Of a stretch of 64,000 nt of DNA, positions 1 to 7,949 are shown piece by piece. The notes under the pieces are model-generated. The model saw only the letters and a list, made by a program, of their open reading frames with translations. It did not search any database and was not told the DNA's origin. Each line of letters starts with the position of its first letter. Position 1 is the first letter of the stretch. A program made the translations under genes and the position numbers. This DNA comes from Mycolicibacterium sp. J2 (GTDB taxonomy: Bacteria; Actinomycetota; Actinomycetes; Mycobacteriales; Mycobacteriaceae): contig NZ_JAPFPY010000003.1 of NCBI RefSeq assembly GCF_026240945.1, forward strand, positions 163,497 to 227,496, written 5' to 3'.

Positions 1-203
1 ACCGCGCGGTCGGCGCGCACATCGATGCCGAGGCGCTGCTGTTCGGCCCCGGCCACCCCCGCCGCCGAAGCCGCCACCGCGGCGGCCGCGATCAGGGACG
101 GCACCCGGACCTCGGTGTACAGCGCACCGAGCACCAGCCGCCAGCCCGCGGCCGCGACGGCATCGGAGACCTGCGCCCGGGTGGGCAGTGCATGCTCGGT
201 CAT
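1..203 (-). CDS. Possible pterin-4a-carbinolamine dehydratase-like protein, N-terminal part, cut by window edge
   Basis: The first 67 residues of a protein are visible, starting at an ATG whose bases form an ATGA overlap with the stop of the upstream exporter, so the two are probably translationally coupled. The visible part reads as an amphipathic, Ala-rich sequence with a Gly-Trp-Arg-Leu-Val-Leu-Gly segment near residue 20 and an Ile-Asp-Val-Arg-Ala-Asp-Arg segment near residue 60. This resembles the half-domains of mycobacterial pterin dehydratase-like proteins, which carry an xDxRxDRV strand. The catalytic histidines of the family lie beyond the window edge or are absent, so the assignment is tentative; a plain hypothetical protein is the alternative. 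Confidence 0.4.
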   Translation of the reverse strand, partial: MTEHALPTRAQVSDAVAAAGWRLVLGALYTEVRVPSLIAAAAVAASAAGVAGAEQQRLGIDVRADRA

Positions 204-1684
204 AACTCCCCCGCGTCCACCGCGTCCTTGGTGTGCTGGGCCCGCGCGATATCCCGCGCGGAGAACCCGATGAACAGGGCGGCCACCCCGACCAGCACCG
301 CGATCGCGGCGATCCACAGCAGTGAGTACGTGTAGCCGTGACCGAGCGCGTCCAGCTGGGCCGGTGTCATCTGCCCGACCGGGCCGGTGGTGCCGCCGAG
401 GTACAGGGTGCGTGAGGTCTGTACCGCCTGGATCACCACCAGCACCAACGGCCCGCCCAGGTTGTAGACCATCAACGTCACCGACGACACCGGGCCGATT
501 TCGCGGGGCCCGACCTTGGCCAGTGTGCACAACGGCAGGATCACCGAGATGACGCCGATGCCGGCGCCACCGACCACCACCGGCAGGAACAGGTCGGGGA
601 AGTACGGGATGGAGCGGTCCAGCGTGGAACCGAACAGCATCGCCGCCAGCACCAGCGCGCCGCCCCCGATGATCACCCACCGCGGTGCCACCCGCGGCGC
701 CAGCCGGGTGGCAACCACGTTGCCGACCATGAATGCCAGCGCGAACGGCATGAAGCAGATCCCGGCCCGCAACGGCGAGTAGCCGAGCACGTCCTGCACC
801 AGCAGGCCGATCATCACGCTCAGCGTCAGCATCACCCCGCCGGCCAGGAAGTAGGCGGCGAAGGAGGCCACCCGGTTGCGATCGTCGAACATCGACAGCG
901 GTACCAGCGGGTTGTCCGCACCGCGTTCGTCGAGCAGGAAGGCGACGAAGAACACCACGGCCGCCACCGCGGCGCCGATCACCCAGGGATCGGTCCAGCC
1001 CAGCGGCGGGCCCTGGGTGAACACCAGCACCCCGCAGGTACAGGCCAGGGTTGCCAGCAGCGCTCCGGTGACATCGAGCTTGAGCCGCGCCTGACGCGTC
1101 TCGGCGAGCCTGGTCACCGCGATCCAGACGATCACGATGCCGATCGGCACATTGACCAGGAAGGCCAGCCGCCACGACAGCCCGGTGAGCGCACCGCCGA
1201 GCACCAGTCCGAGTACCGAACCCAGACCCTGCATGGCCGCCGACACCGCCAGTGCCTGGTTGCGGGCCTGCCCGACGGCGAAGGTGGTGGCGATCAGGGC
1301 CAGGCCGGTGGGCGCGGCCACCGCAGCCCCGACGCCCTGCACGGCCCGCGCGGCGATCAGGGTGTACGGCTCGGTGGCCAGCCCGCACACCAGCGAGGCG
1401 ATGGTGAAGACCCCGACCCCGGAGATGAAGGCCCGTTTGTGCCCGATGGCGTCGCCTACCCGGCCGCCGAGCAGCAGCAGCCCGCCGAAGGTCAGCACGT
1501 AGGCGGTGATCACCCAGCTCTTGGCGGCGTCGGACATGGCCAGCTCGGCCTGCATGCGGGGCAACGCGACGATGACGATGGTGCCGTCCAGCGTCGACAT
1601 CAGCTGCATACCGGTGATCGCGACGATCGCGACCCCGAGCACACGATCCGACAAGCGCGGGACAGCACGGTCTGACGCCGACAT
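200..1684 (-). CDS. MFS drug exporter, DHA2 (EmrB/QacA) family, EfpA paralogue
   Basis: A 494-residue polytopic membrane protein, probably 14 membrane segments, expected to export lipophilic substrates by proton antiport. The first segment carries an Asp in the TLDGTIV stretch and is followed by PRMQ, typical of DHA2 transporters; the loop between helices 2 and 3 has the GGRVGDAIGHKR form of MFS motif A. The C-terminal stretch (SRTLYLGGTTGPVGQMTPAQL and DAGEL at the end) is almost the same as in EfpA encoded at 3127-4689, so the two are paralogues flanking an esterase gene. I chose the ATG at 1684 because it gives a family-length N-terminus and lies 8 nt after a TAGGGT box. In-frame sequence continues upstream into the esterase gene but is not protein-like. 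Substrate unknown. Confidence 0.88.
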   Translation of the reverse strand: MSASDRAVPRLSDRVLGVAIVAITGMQLMSTLDGTIVIVALPRMQAELAMSDAAKSWVITAYVLTFGGLLLLGGRVGDAIGHKRAFISGVGVFTIASLVCGLATEPYTLIAARAVQGVGAAVAAPTGLALIATTFAVGQARNQALAVSAAMQGLGSVLGLVLGGALTGLSWRLAFLVNVPIGIVIVWIAVTRLAETRQARLKLDVTGALLATLACTCGVLVFTQGPPLGWTDPWVIGAAVAAVVFFVAFLLDERGADNPLVPLSMFDDRNRVASFAAYFLAGGVMLTLSVMIGLLVQDVLGYSPLRAGICFMPFALAFMVGNVVATRLAPRVAPRWVIIGGGALVLAAMLFGSTLDRSIPYFPDLFLPVVVGGAGIGVISVILPLCTLAKVGPREIGPVSSVTLMVYNLGGPLVLVVIQAVQTSRTLYLGGTTGPVGQMTPAQLDALGHGYTYSLLWIAAIAVLVGVAALFIGFSARDIARAQHTKDAVDAGEL

Positions 1685-1692
1685 GACACCCG

Positions 1693-1698
1693 ACCCTA
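1693..1698 (-). promoter_or_regulatory. Candidate -10 box for a leaderless EfpA-paralogue transcript
   Basis: On the minus strand TAGGGT (TANNNT) lies 8 nt before the ATG at 1684, the usual spacing for leaderless mycobacterial mRNAs. The box is short, so chance occurrence is possible. Confidence 0.35.
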
Positions 1699-1724
1699 CC
1701 GAGCGCGCGGCACTCCCCGCCCGA

Positions 1725-3059
1725 TCACGCGTCGTGTAGCGCGGCGACGGGCTGGGGCGGCACGGTCGGCGTGCCGATGCGGCCGGCCAGCCACGGCAGC
1801 GTGGCCGCGAAGGCCTGGGCCGCGAACGGCCAGTCGTGCCTGCCCGGCCAGGACTGCACGGAGCAGGCGATCCCGTAGCCGCTCCCCAGTCCGCACAGGG
1901 TGCGTGCGGCGACGTCTTGGCCCTCGGGATTGGCCAGCGGATCCCGGCCCGGACCCCCGTCGGGCACCACGAACAGTGCCGAGAGATCACGGTAGGGGCC
2001 GTGCCTGTGCATCACGGTGGCGGGATCGAAGTCGGCCCAGGCGTCGGCGTCGCCGCCGAACAACCGGTCGATGGTCTGCTGCCGGCTGCCCGAATTGGGG
2101 CCGAGATCACCGGCGATGTCGACGAAGGCGCTGAACATCTCGGGCCGACGCACCGCAAGTTCCACCGCGCAGGTACCGCCCATGGACCAGCCCATGATGC
2201 CCCAGCCGGCACGGTCCTGGCTCACCCCGAAATTCGAGATCATGTACGGAACCACGTCTTTGGTGAGGTGCAGGGAGGCGTTGCCGCGCGCGCCGTTGAC
2301 GCATTCGGTGTCGTTGTCGAAGCTGCCGGTCGGATCGACGAACACGAAGACCGGTGCGTTACCGCCGTGCGCGGAGGCGAAGCCGTCGATGATCGCCGCC
2401 GCATTACCGGCGCGCAACCAGTCCGCGGGCGTGTTGAGCTGTGCGCCGATCATCATCACCGTCGGCAGTTTGGGTGGCGGATTACTGGCGAACCAGGCCG
2501 GCGGCAGATAGACCAGCTCGTCGCGGTGGCCGAAATTGGACGCCGCCGCGCTGATCGTCACCGGCAGGACCACGCCGTGCTCGGGACGGACATGAGCCAG
2601 TTGCAGCTCCGTGACGGTCATCCGGTCGGCCTGATCGGGCACGGCGGGGTCGGTGAGCCGACTCCAGGCGCTGCCGACCGTCGGGAAGTATCCGACCCAC
2701 AGGTTGACCAGCAGCGCCGCGCACAACGCACAGGCGGGCACCGCCGCCAGGGAGACGGCGCGGCGCCACCACCGGGCCCGCAGCCAGCCGAGCACGGCGA
2801 CGACGGCGCAGAAACCCATCAAGGCGATCCACACCCACAGGCGGTGCGGGGCGGGGTCGCCCGCGATGCCGACGGAACCGAGATACGCGTGCGCCGCACC
2901 GGCCAGCCCGAGACCGCCCACCGCGGCCGCCGTGAACACGAGCCGGCTCACGCGACGGATCACGGCCAGGGCCACCAGCGCCAGCACGGCACACTCGATC
3001 AGGGTCGGCAACGGGCCATGGGTCAACGCCAGGCTGCCGAGGTACCGCCACCCCATCAC
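1725..3059 (-). CDS. Membrane-anchored esterase (esterase D / mycolyltransferase-like alpha/beta hydrolase)
   Basis: A 444-residue protein. About the first 145 residues hold three to four hydrophobic segments (for example LVALAVI, VWIALMGFCAVVAVL, CALCAALLVNLWV). The rest is an alpha/beta hydrolase of the esterase D family, related to the antigen 85 fold, with the nucleophile elbow Gly-Trp-Ser-Met-Gly-Gly (Ser near residue 292) and a C-terminal GRHDWPF histidine. This suggests a hydrolase or acyltransferase held at the outer face of the plasma membrane, perhaps acting on cell-envelope esters. It reads GTG-ATG at its start, so the first codon is either 3059 or 3056. It lies between two EfpA-type exporters on the same strand, 40 nt from the downstream one. 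The physiological substrate cannot be told from sequence. Confidence 0.82.
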   Translation of the reverse strand: MMGWRYLGSLALTHGPLPTLIECAVLALVALAVIRRVSRLVFTAAAVGGLGLAGAAHAYLGSVGIAGDPAPHRLWVWIALMGFCAVVAVLGWLRARWWRRAVSLAAVPACALCAALLVNLWVGYFPTVGSAWSRLTDPAVPDQADRMTVTELQLAHVRPEHGVVLPVTISAAASNFGHRDELVYLPPAWFASNPPPKLPTVMMIGAQLNTPADWLRAGNAAAIIDGFASAHGGNAPVFVFVDPTGSFDNDTECVNGARGNASLHLTKDVVPYMISNFGVSQDRAGWGIMGWSMGGTCAVELAVRRPEMFSAFVDIAGDLGPNSGSRQQTIDRLFGGDADAWADFDPATVMHRHGPYRDLSALFVVPDGGPGRDPLANPEGQDVAARTLCGLGSGYGIACSVQSWPGRHDWPFAAQAFAATLPWLAGRIGTPTVPPQPVAALHDA

Positions 3060-3126
3060 TCAGGAGGTGCGGGTGGCCGGGTCACGGCGCCAGGTTAGAA
3101 CCCGCGGCTGTGGGTCGACTGAACGT

Positions 3127-4689
3127 CTAGTCCAGTTCGCCGGCGTCCAGCGCGTCCTTGACTTCCTGCGCGTGCGCGACCTCTTCGGCGGTGTAGCGGA
3201 TGAGCAGCGCGACGGCGCCCACCAGCACCGCCACCGCGGCCACCCACAGCAGGCCGTAGGTGTAGCCCTGGTCCAAGGCGTGCAGCTGCGCGGGGTTCAT
3301 GTTCTTCACCGGTCCGGTGGTCCCGCCCAGGTACAGGGTCCGCGAGGTGATCACGGCCTGGATGATGGCCAGCACCACGGGCCCGCCCAGGTTCTGCAAC
3401 ATGAGCGCGATCGCCGACACCGGCCCGATCTCGTCGAACCCGACACCGGCGATCGCCGAGACGGTCAGCGGAACCACGATCATGCCGATACCGAAGCCGC
3501 CGACGGTGATGGGCAGCACCAGGTTCGGGAAGTACGGGATGCCGGCGTTGAGCGTCGAACCATAGATCATGGCGCCGAGCACCAGGACGCCGCCGGAGAT
3601 GACCAGCACCCGGGGCGAGAACTTGGAGACCAGCACCGAGGAGGCGCCCAGTCCGATGCCGAGCGCGATGACGAACGGGATGAAGCCGATACCCGCTTTG
3701 AGCGCGCTGTAGCCCATGATGTCCTGCACGTACAGCCCGATCAGAACGGTCAGCGTGAACATCACGCCGCCGGCCAGGAACACCGCGGCCAGCGTGGCGA
3801 CCCGGTTGCGCTCCCGGAACAGCGAGAACGGGACGACGGGGTTCTCCGCGGTGCGCTCCACGTACAGGAATGCCAGGCCGAACAGGGCTGCCGCGGCACC
3901 GGAGACCAGGGTGATCGGCGACAACCAGCCCTGCTCGGGGCCCATCGAGAAGCCGAACACCGCCGCAGTGCAGGCCAGGGTGGCCAGGATGGCGCCCGCG
4001 GCATCCAGCTTCATCGGGGCCCGGTCGGTTTCCTGCAGGTTCTTGCGGGCCAACAGGATCATCACCAGCCCGATCGGGATGTTGACCAGGAAGGCCAGCC
4101 GCCACGACACCTCGGTGAGCGCGCCGCCCACCACCAGGCCCATGACCGAGCCCACGCCGGTCATCGCCGCGAACACGGCGGTGGCGGCGTTACGCGCCGG
4201 CCCCTTGGGGAAGGTGGTGGCGACCAGCGCCAGGCCCGTCGGCGAGGCGATCGCCGAACCGACACCCTGCAGCAGCCGGGCGATGACCAGCGTGGCCTCG
4301 TCCCATGCCACCCCGCACAGCACCGAGGCGATGGTGAACAGCGCCACGCCGACGATGAAGGTGCGTTTGCGGCCGATGGTGTCGCCGAGGCGACCACCCA
4401 GCAGCATGAGGCCACCGAAGGTCAGCACATACGCGGTGATCACCCAGCTGCGGCCGGCGTCGGAGAGTCCCAGTTCATCCTGGATCTTGGGCAGCGCGAC
4501 GATGGCCACGGTGCTGTCCATGGTGGCCAGCAGCTGCATACCGCCGATGGCGATGACCGCGGCGATGAAGTTCCAGGACGGCAACCAGGCCGGCAGCCGG
4601 TTGTTGCGCCCTGGCCCGTCCTGCTCGATACGCATCGGCAACGCGCGATTGTTTCCGCGCGCGCGCTCGGCGTCGTTGAGAGCCGTCAT
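3127..4689 (-). CDS. efpA: EfpA, essential-type MFS efflux protein (DHA2 family)
   Basis: A 520-residue, roughly 14-helix MFS transporter. Motif A (GGRLGDTIGRKRTF) follows helix 2, the first helix carries Asp in LLATMDSTVAIVALP, and motif C-like GVGSVMGLVVGGAL lies in helix 5. Length and position next to cysG match M. tuberculosis EfpA (Rv2846c, about 530 residues), a drug- and lipid-related transporter induced by some cell-wall inhibitors. The cytoplasmic N-terminus of about 38 residues is polar and charged. The start is ATG; the 32 nt between it and the cysG stop are AT-rich and hold a possible -10 box, so efpA may be transcribed alone as well as from the upstream operon. The EfpA-like protein at 200-1684 is a close paralogue. 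Confidence 0.93.
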   Translation of the reverse strand: MTALNDAERARGNNRALPMRIEQDGPGRNNRLPAWLPSWNFIAAVIAIGGMQLLATMDSTVAIVALPKIQDELGLSDAGRSWVITAYVLTFGGLMLLGGRLGDTIGRKRTFIVGVALFTIASVLCGVAWDEATLVIARLLQGVGSAIASPTGLALVATTFPKGPARNAATAVFAAMTGVGSVMGLVVGGALTEVSWRLAFLVNIPIGLVMILLARKNLQETDRAPMKLDAAGAILATLACTAAVFGFSMGPEQGWLSPITLVSGAAAALFGLAFLYVERTAENPVVPFSLFRERNRVATLAAVFLAGGVMFTLTVLIGLYVQDIMGYSALKAGIGFIPFVIALGIGLGASSVLVSKFSPRVLVISGGVLVLGAMIYGSTLNAGIPYFPNLVLPITVGGFGIGMIVVPLTVSAIAGVGFDEIGPVSAIALMLQNLGGPVVLAIIQAVITSRTLYLGGTTGPVKNMNPAQLHALDQGYTYGLLWVAAVAVLVGAVALLIRYTAEEVAHAQEVKDALDAGELD

Positions 4690-4707
4690 ACCGGTTACCT
4701 TACAGTA

Positions 4708-4713
4708 ATCTTA
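4708..4713 (-). promoter_or_regulatory. Candidate efpA -10 box within an AT-rich near-palindrome
   Basis: The cysG-efpA gap is unusually AT-rich for this genome. On the minus strand TAAGAT (TANNNT) lies 18 nt before the efpA ATG, and the box overlaps the 8-bp palindrome TCTTAAGA (4709-4716). No clear -35 element is visible. It could be a promoter with a small operator. Confidence 0.35.
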
Positions 4714-4721
4714 AGAATCCT

Positions 4722-5921
4722 TTAACTGCCGAAACCGGCGACAGCCCCGATCACGATGATTGCGGGCGGTCTGATGCCCTCGCTGCGGACGGTTTCGGCG
4801 ACATCGGTGAGCGTCGCCCGCACCGTCCGCTGCGCGGCGGTGGTGCCGTGCTGAACCACCAGAACCGGCGTATCCGCTGGTCGGCCGCCCGCCAGCAGCG
4901 CGTCGGCGAACAACTCGATGCGCTCGACGGCCATCAGCAGCACGATGGTGCCGGTCAGCTGGGCCAGCGCATTCCAATTCACTAACGATTCGGGGTGGCC
5001 CGGCGCAACATGGCCGCTGACCACCACGAATTCGTGGTTGACGGCCCGATGCGTGACCGGGGCGCCGGCCAGCGCAGGCACCGCTATGGCACTGGTCACA
5101 CCGGGCACGACGGTCACCGGAATCCCGGCTTCGGCGCAGGCGAGCACCTCTTCGTAGCCGCGGGCGAAGACGAACGGGTCGCCCCCCTTGAGGCGCACCA
5201 CGAACTTGCCGGCCCTGGCCCGTTCGATGAGGACGTTGTTGATGGCCTCTTGTGCCATCGCGCGGCCGTACGGGATCTTGGCGGCGTCGATCACCTCGAC
5301 GTGCGGCGCCAGCTCGGCGAGCAATTCCGGTGGGGCGAGCCGGTCGGCGACCACGACATCGGCCAGGGCCAGCAGCCGGCGGCCCCGCACGGTGATCAGC
5401 TCGGGGTCGCCCGGCCCCCCACCGACCAGCGCCACCCCCTCGTGCACGGTGTCGGGGGCGTGGGCGCTGATCACCCCGCTGGCGAGCGCCTCGTGGATGG
5501 CGGTGCGGATGGCCGCCGAACGGCGGTGCTCGCCGCCGGCCAGCACACCGACCGACAGCCCGTCGAACTCGAAGGAGGCCGGGGTGACCGCGGTGCCCTC
5601 GCGGGCGACGTCGGCGCGGACACAGAAGATGCGGCGCCGCTCGGCCCCGGCGACGATGGCGGCGTTGACCTCCGGGTCATCGGTGGCGGCCAGCACATAC
5701 CAGGCGCCGTCCAAGTCGTCGTCACGAAAATCGCGCAGCGTCAGGGTCATCGGGTGCATGGCTTCGACGGCGGGCGTGGCGGCGCGGGTGATCACGTGGA
5801 CATCGGCCCCCACCGAGATCAGCAACGGCAGCCGGCGCTGGGCCACGCTGCCGCCGCCCACGACGACCACTTTGCGCCCGTCCAGGCGCAGACCGACGAG
5901 GTAGGCGTTCTCCGAACTCAA
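4722..5921 (-). CDS. cysG: Siroheme synthase: precorrin-2 dehydrogenase/ferrochelatase fused to uroporphyrinogen-III C-methyltransferase
   Basis: A 399-residue two-domain protein. Residues 1 to about 150 form a Rossmann-type precorrin-2 dehydrogenase with VVVVGGGSVAQRRLPLL; residues from about 165 form a SAM-dependent uroporphyrinogen-III methyltransferase with VGGGPGDPELITVRG, VRLKGGDPFVFARG and PGVTSAIAVPALAGAPVTHR. It makes precorrin-2 from uroporphyrinogen III and can carry it on toward siroheme, feeding siroheme or cobalamin. I chose TTG at 5921: it begins the SSENAYLVGLRLDG segment homologous to the known mycobacterial N-terminus and sits behind GGAGGAGC at 5924-5931 (minus strand). It is 28 nt downstream of cobB, in the same operon, and shorter than E. 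coli CysG (457 residues). Confidence 0.93.
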   Translation of the reverse strand: MSSENAYLVGLRLDGRKVVVVGGGSVAQRRLPLLISVGADVHVITRAATPAVEAMHPMTLTLRDFRDDDLDGAWYVLAATDDPEVNAAIVAGAERRRIFCVRADVAREGTAVTPASFEFDGLSVGVLAGGEHRRSAAIRTAIHEALASGVISAHAPDTVHEGVALVGGGPGDPELITVRGRRLLALADVVVADRLAPPELLAELAPHVEVIDAAKIPYGRAMAQEAINNVLIERARAGKFVVRLKGGDPFVFARGYEEVLACAEAGIPVTVVPGVTSAIAVPALAGAPVTHRAVNHEFVVVSGHVAPGHPESLVNWNALAQLTGTIVLLMAVERIELFADALLAGGRPADTPVLVVQHGTTAAQRTVRATLTDVAETVRSEGIRPPAIIVIGAVAGFGS

Positions 5922-5949
5922 ATTGCTCCTCCGTCGGCGGCACTCACTG

Positions 5950-7311
5950 TCACGCGCTGAGCTTAAAGGTTTGCGCCGCGGCCACGAACCGGGTGATGGC
6001 GAGCGGGTGGGCGGCCGGATGGGTGTGCAGGTAACCGGCGTGCACACCCCGGTGCACGACACCGTCGACGGCCCGGCGGGCGGCCGAACCGGCAAACGCC
6101 CATGCCTGATCGTAGTCGGCCGCGAAAGTGACTGTGGTGCGGTGAAATTCGTGCCCGGTGACGCGCTCACCGACCCGGTGCAGCGCCGAATCCGAGACCG
6201 CCACCGCGTCGCGGTAGCCCAGCGTCAGCCGCTCGGTGAACCGCGCCGAGCCCGTCAGCACCCCGCACATCGGCGCACCGTCCAGGTCGTCGACCAGGTA
6301 GGTCAGCCCGGCACATTCGGCGTGCACCGGGGCGCCCGCACCGGCCAGCGCGCGGATCTGCGAGCGCACCGCAGCATTGGCCGACAGCTCGGCGGTGAAC
6401 TGCTCGGGAAAGCCTCCGGGTATCACCACCGCGGACGTGCCGGTGGGTAGCCCCTCGACCAAGGGGTCGAAGTCGACGACATCGGCGCCGGCGGCCACGA
6501 GCAGTTCCCGGTGCTCGGCGTAGCCGAAGCTGAAGGCCCGCCCCGCCGCCAAAGCGACCGTCACGTCCCGGACCGGTTCGGCCGTCGCCGGGCTCCACGG
6601 CGCGGCGGTGACACCGGCGCCGGCGGCGGCCAGCACGGCGGGCACGTCGACGTGCCGGGCGACCAGATCCGTCATCGCCGCAACGGCATCGGTCGCACGT
6701 TGACCGTATTCGACGGCGGTGACCAGTCCGAGGTGACGCGAGGGCACTTCGAGTTCGGCCGTCCGCGGGACCGCCCCGAGCACCGGGATACCGGCGTGCT
6801 CGCACGCCTGCCGCAGCACCTGCTCATGCCGCGGCGATCCCACCCGGTTGAGGATCACCCCGGCAAAGCGCAGCGTGGTATCGAAGGTCGAAAACCCGTG
6901 CAGCAGTGCGGCAATGCTCTGACTCTGGCCGCGGGCGTCCACCACCAGCACCACCGGGGCGCCGAGCAGTCCGGCGACCTGGGCGGTGGAACCGCGGGCC
7001 GGGCCGGCATGCTCGGCGATGCGCCCGTCGAACAGGCCCATCACGCCTTCGACGACCGCGATGTCCGCGCCGGCGCTGCCGTGCCGGTACAGCGGGCCGA
7101 TCAGGTCCTCCCCCACCAGCACCGGATCCAGGTTGCGTCCGGGCACCCCGGCGGCCAGCGCGTGGTAGCCGGGGTCGATGAAGTCCGGCCCGACCTTGAA
7201 CGGGGCGACTCGGCGCCCGGCCCGGCGCAGCGCGCCCATCAGGCCGGTGGCCAGCGTGGTCTTGCCGCTGCCCGACGCGGGGGCGGCGATGACGACCGCG
7301 GGCGTCACCAT
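5950..7311 (-). CDS. cobB: Cobyrinate a,c-diamide synthase (glutamine-hydrolysing)
   Basis: A 453-residue enzyme that amidates the a and c carboxylates of (hydrogeno)cobyrinate using ATP and glutamine. The N-terminal synthetase domain has the P-loop APASGSGKTTLATG near residues 10-22. The C-terminal class I glutamine amidotransferase-like domain has the nucleophile Cys in PVHAECAGLTYL. A conserved EFHRTTV segment and the C-terminal GYLHTHPAAHP also fit CbiA/CobB. It lies 13 nt downstream of cobO and 28 nt upstream of cysG on the same strand, so it belongs to the tetrapyrrole operon. The length is normal for the family. Confidence 0.95.
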   Translation of the reverse strand: MVTPAVVIAAPASGSGKTTLATGLMGALRRAGRRVAPFKVGPDFIDPGYHALAAGVPGRNLDPVLVGEDLIGPLYRHGSAGADIAVVEGVMGLFDGRIAEHAGPARGSTAQVAGLLGAPVVLVVDARGQSQSIAALLHGFSTFDTTLRFAGVILNRVGSPRHEQVLRQACEHAGIPVLGAVPRTAELEVPSRHLGLVTAVEYGQRATDAVAAMTDLVARHVDVPAVLAAAGAGVTAAPWSPATAEPVRDVTVALAAGRAFSFGYAEHRELLVAAGADVVDFDPLVEGLPTGTSAVVIPGGFPEQFTAELSANAAVRSQIRALAGAGAPVHAECAGLTYLVDDLDGAPMCGVLTGSARFTERLTLGYRDAVAVSDSALHRVGERVTGHEFHRTTVTFAADYDQAWAFAGSAARRAVDGVVHRGVHAGYLHTHPAAHPLAITRFVAAAQTFKLSA

Positions 7312-7324
7312 CGGCGCACCGTGG

Positions 7325-7939
7325 TTACCACTCGATGCCCCGCTGACCCTTGCGGCCGGCGTCCATCGGGTGCTTGACCTTGGTCATCTCGGTGACCAGG
7401 TCGGCGGCGTCCAGAAGCGCTTGCGGCGCATCGCGACCGGTGATCACCACGTGCTGGTTGCCGGGCCGATCGGTGAGCACCTCGACCACCTCGTCGACGG
7501 CGATCCAGCCCCACTTCAGCGGGTAGGTGAACTCGTCGAGCACGTAGAAGTCGTGCCGTGCCTCGGCGAGCCTGGTCCGGATCTCGGCCCAGCCGTCCCG
7601 AGCCGCCTCGGCGTGATCGACCTCGGATCCGTGCTTACGCGTCCAGGACCAGCCCGAGCCCATCTTGTGCCACTGCACCGGCCCGCCCGCGCCGCGCTCG
7701 TCGTGGAGCTGACCGAGCGCACGAAATGCGCTCTCCTCCCCCACTTTCCACTTCGCACTCTTGACGAACTGGAATACCGCGATATCGAAGCCCTGATTCC
7801 AGGCGCGCAGCGCCATACCGAACGCGGCGGTCGACTTACCCTTGCCGGGCCCGGTGTGCACGGCCAGCAGTGGGGCGTTACGGCGCCCCTTGGTGGTCAG
7901 CCCGTCGTCCGGAATCGCCAGCGGTTGCCCTTGTGGCAT
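7325..7939 (-). CDS. cobO: Cob(I)yrinic acid a,c-diamide adenosyltransferase
   Basis: A 204-residue CobA/CobO-type ATP:corrinoid adenosyltransferase that attaches the 5'-deoxyadenosyl group to the reduced cobalt of corrinoids. The P-loop VHTGPGKGKSTAAFG lies near residues 28-42, and YVLDEFTYPLKWGW and VVITGRDAP are family motifs. The final segment PMDAGRKGQRGIEW is typical of the actinobacterial enzyme. It starts at ATG 7939, 10 nt after the chelatase stop, and ends 13 nt before cobB, which supports co-translation of the cobalamin genes. Confidence 0.95.
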   Translation of the reverse strand: MPQGQPLAIPDDGLTTKGRRNAPLLAVHTGPGKGKSTAAFGMALRAWNQGFDIAVFQFVKSAKWKVGEESAFRALGQLHDERGAGGPVQWHKMGSGWSWTRKHGSEVDHAEAARDGWAEIRTRLAEARHDFYVLDEFTYPLKWGWIAVDEVVEVLTDRPGNQHVVITGRDAPQALLDAADLVTEMTKVKHPMDAGRKGQRGIEW

Positions 7940-7949
7940 CGGTCATCTC

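Noticed and set aside
2653..4725. A 690-codon open frame on the plus strand across the two exporters and esterase
   Set aside because: It is antisense to efpA and the esterase gene, is low-complexity (His/Arg/Gly/Gln-rich) and has no domain; it is a product of high-GC codon bias.
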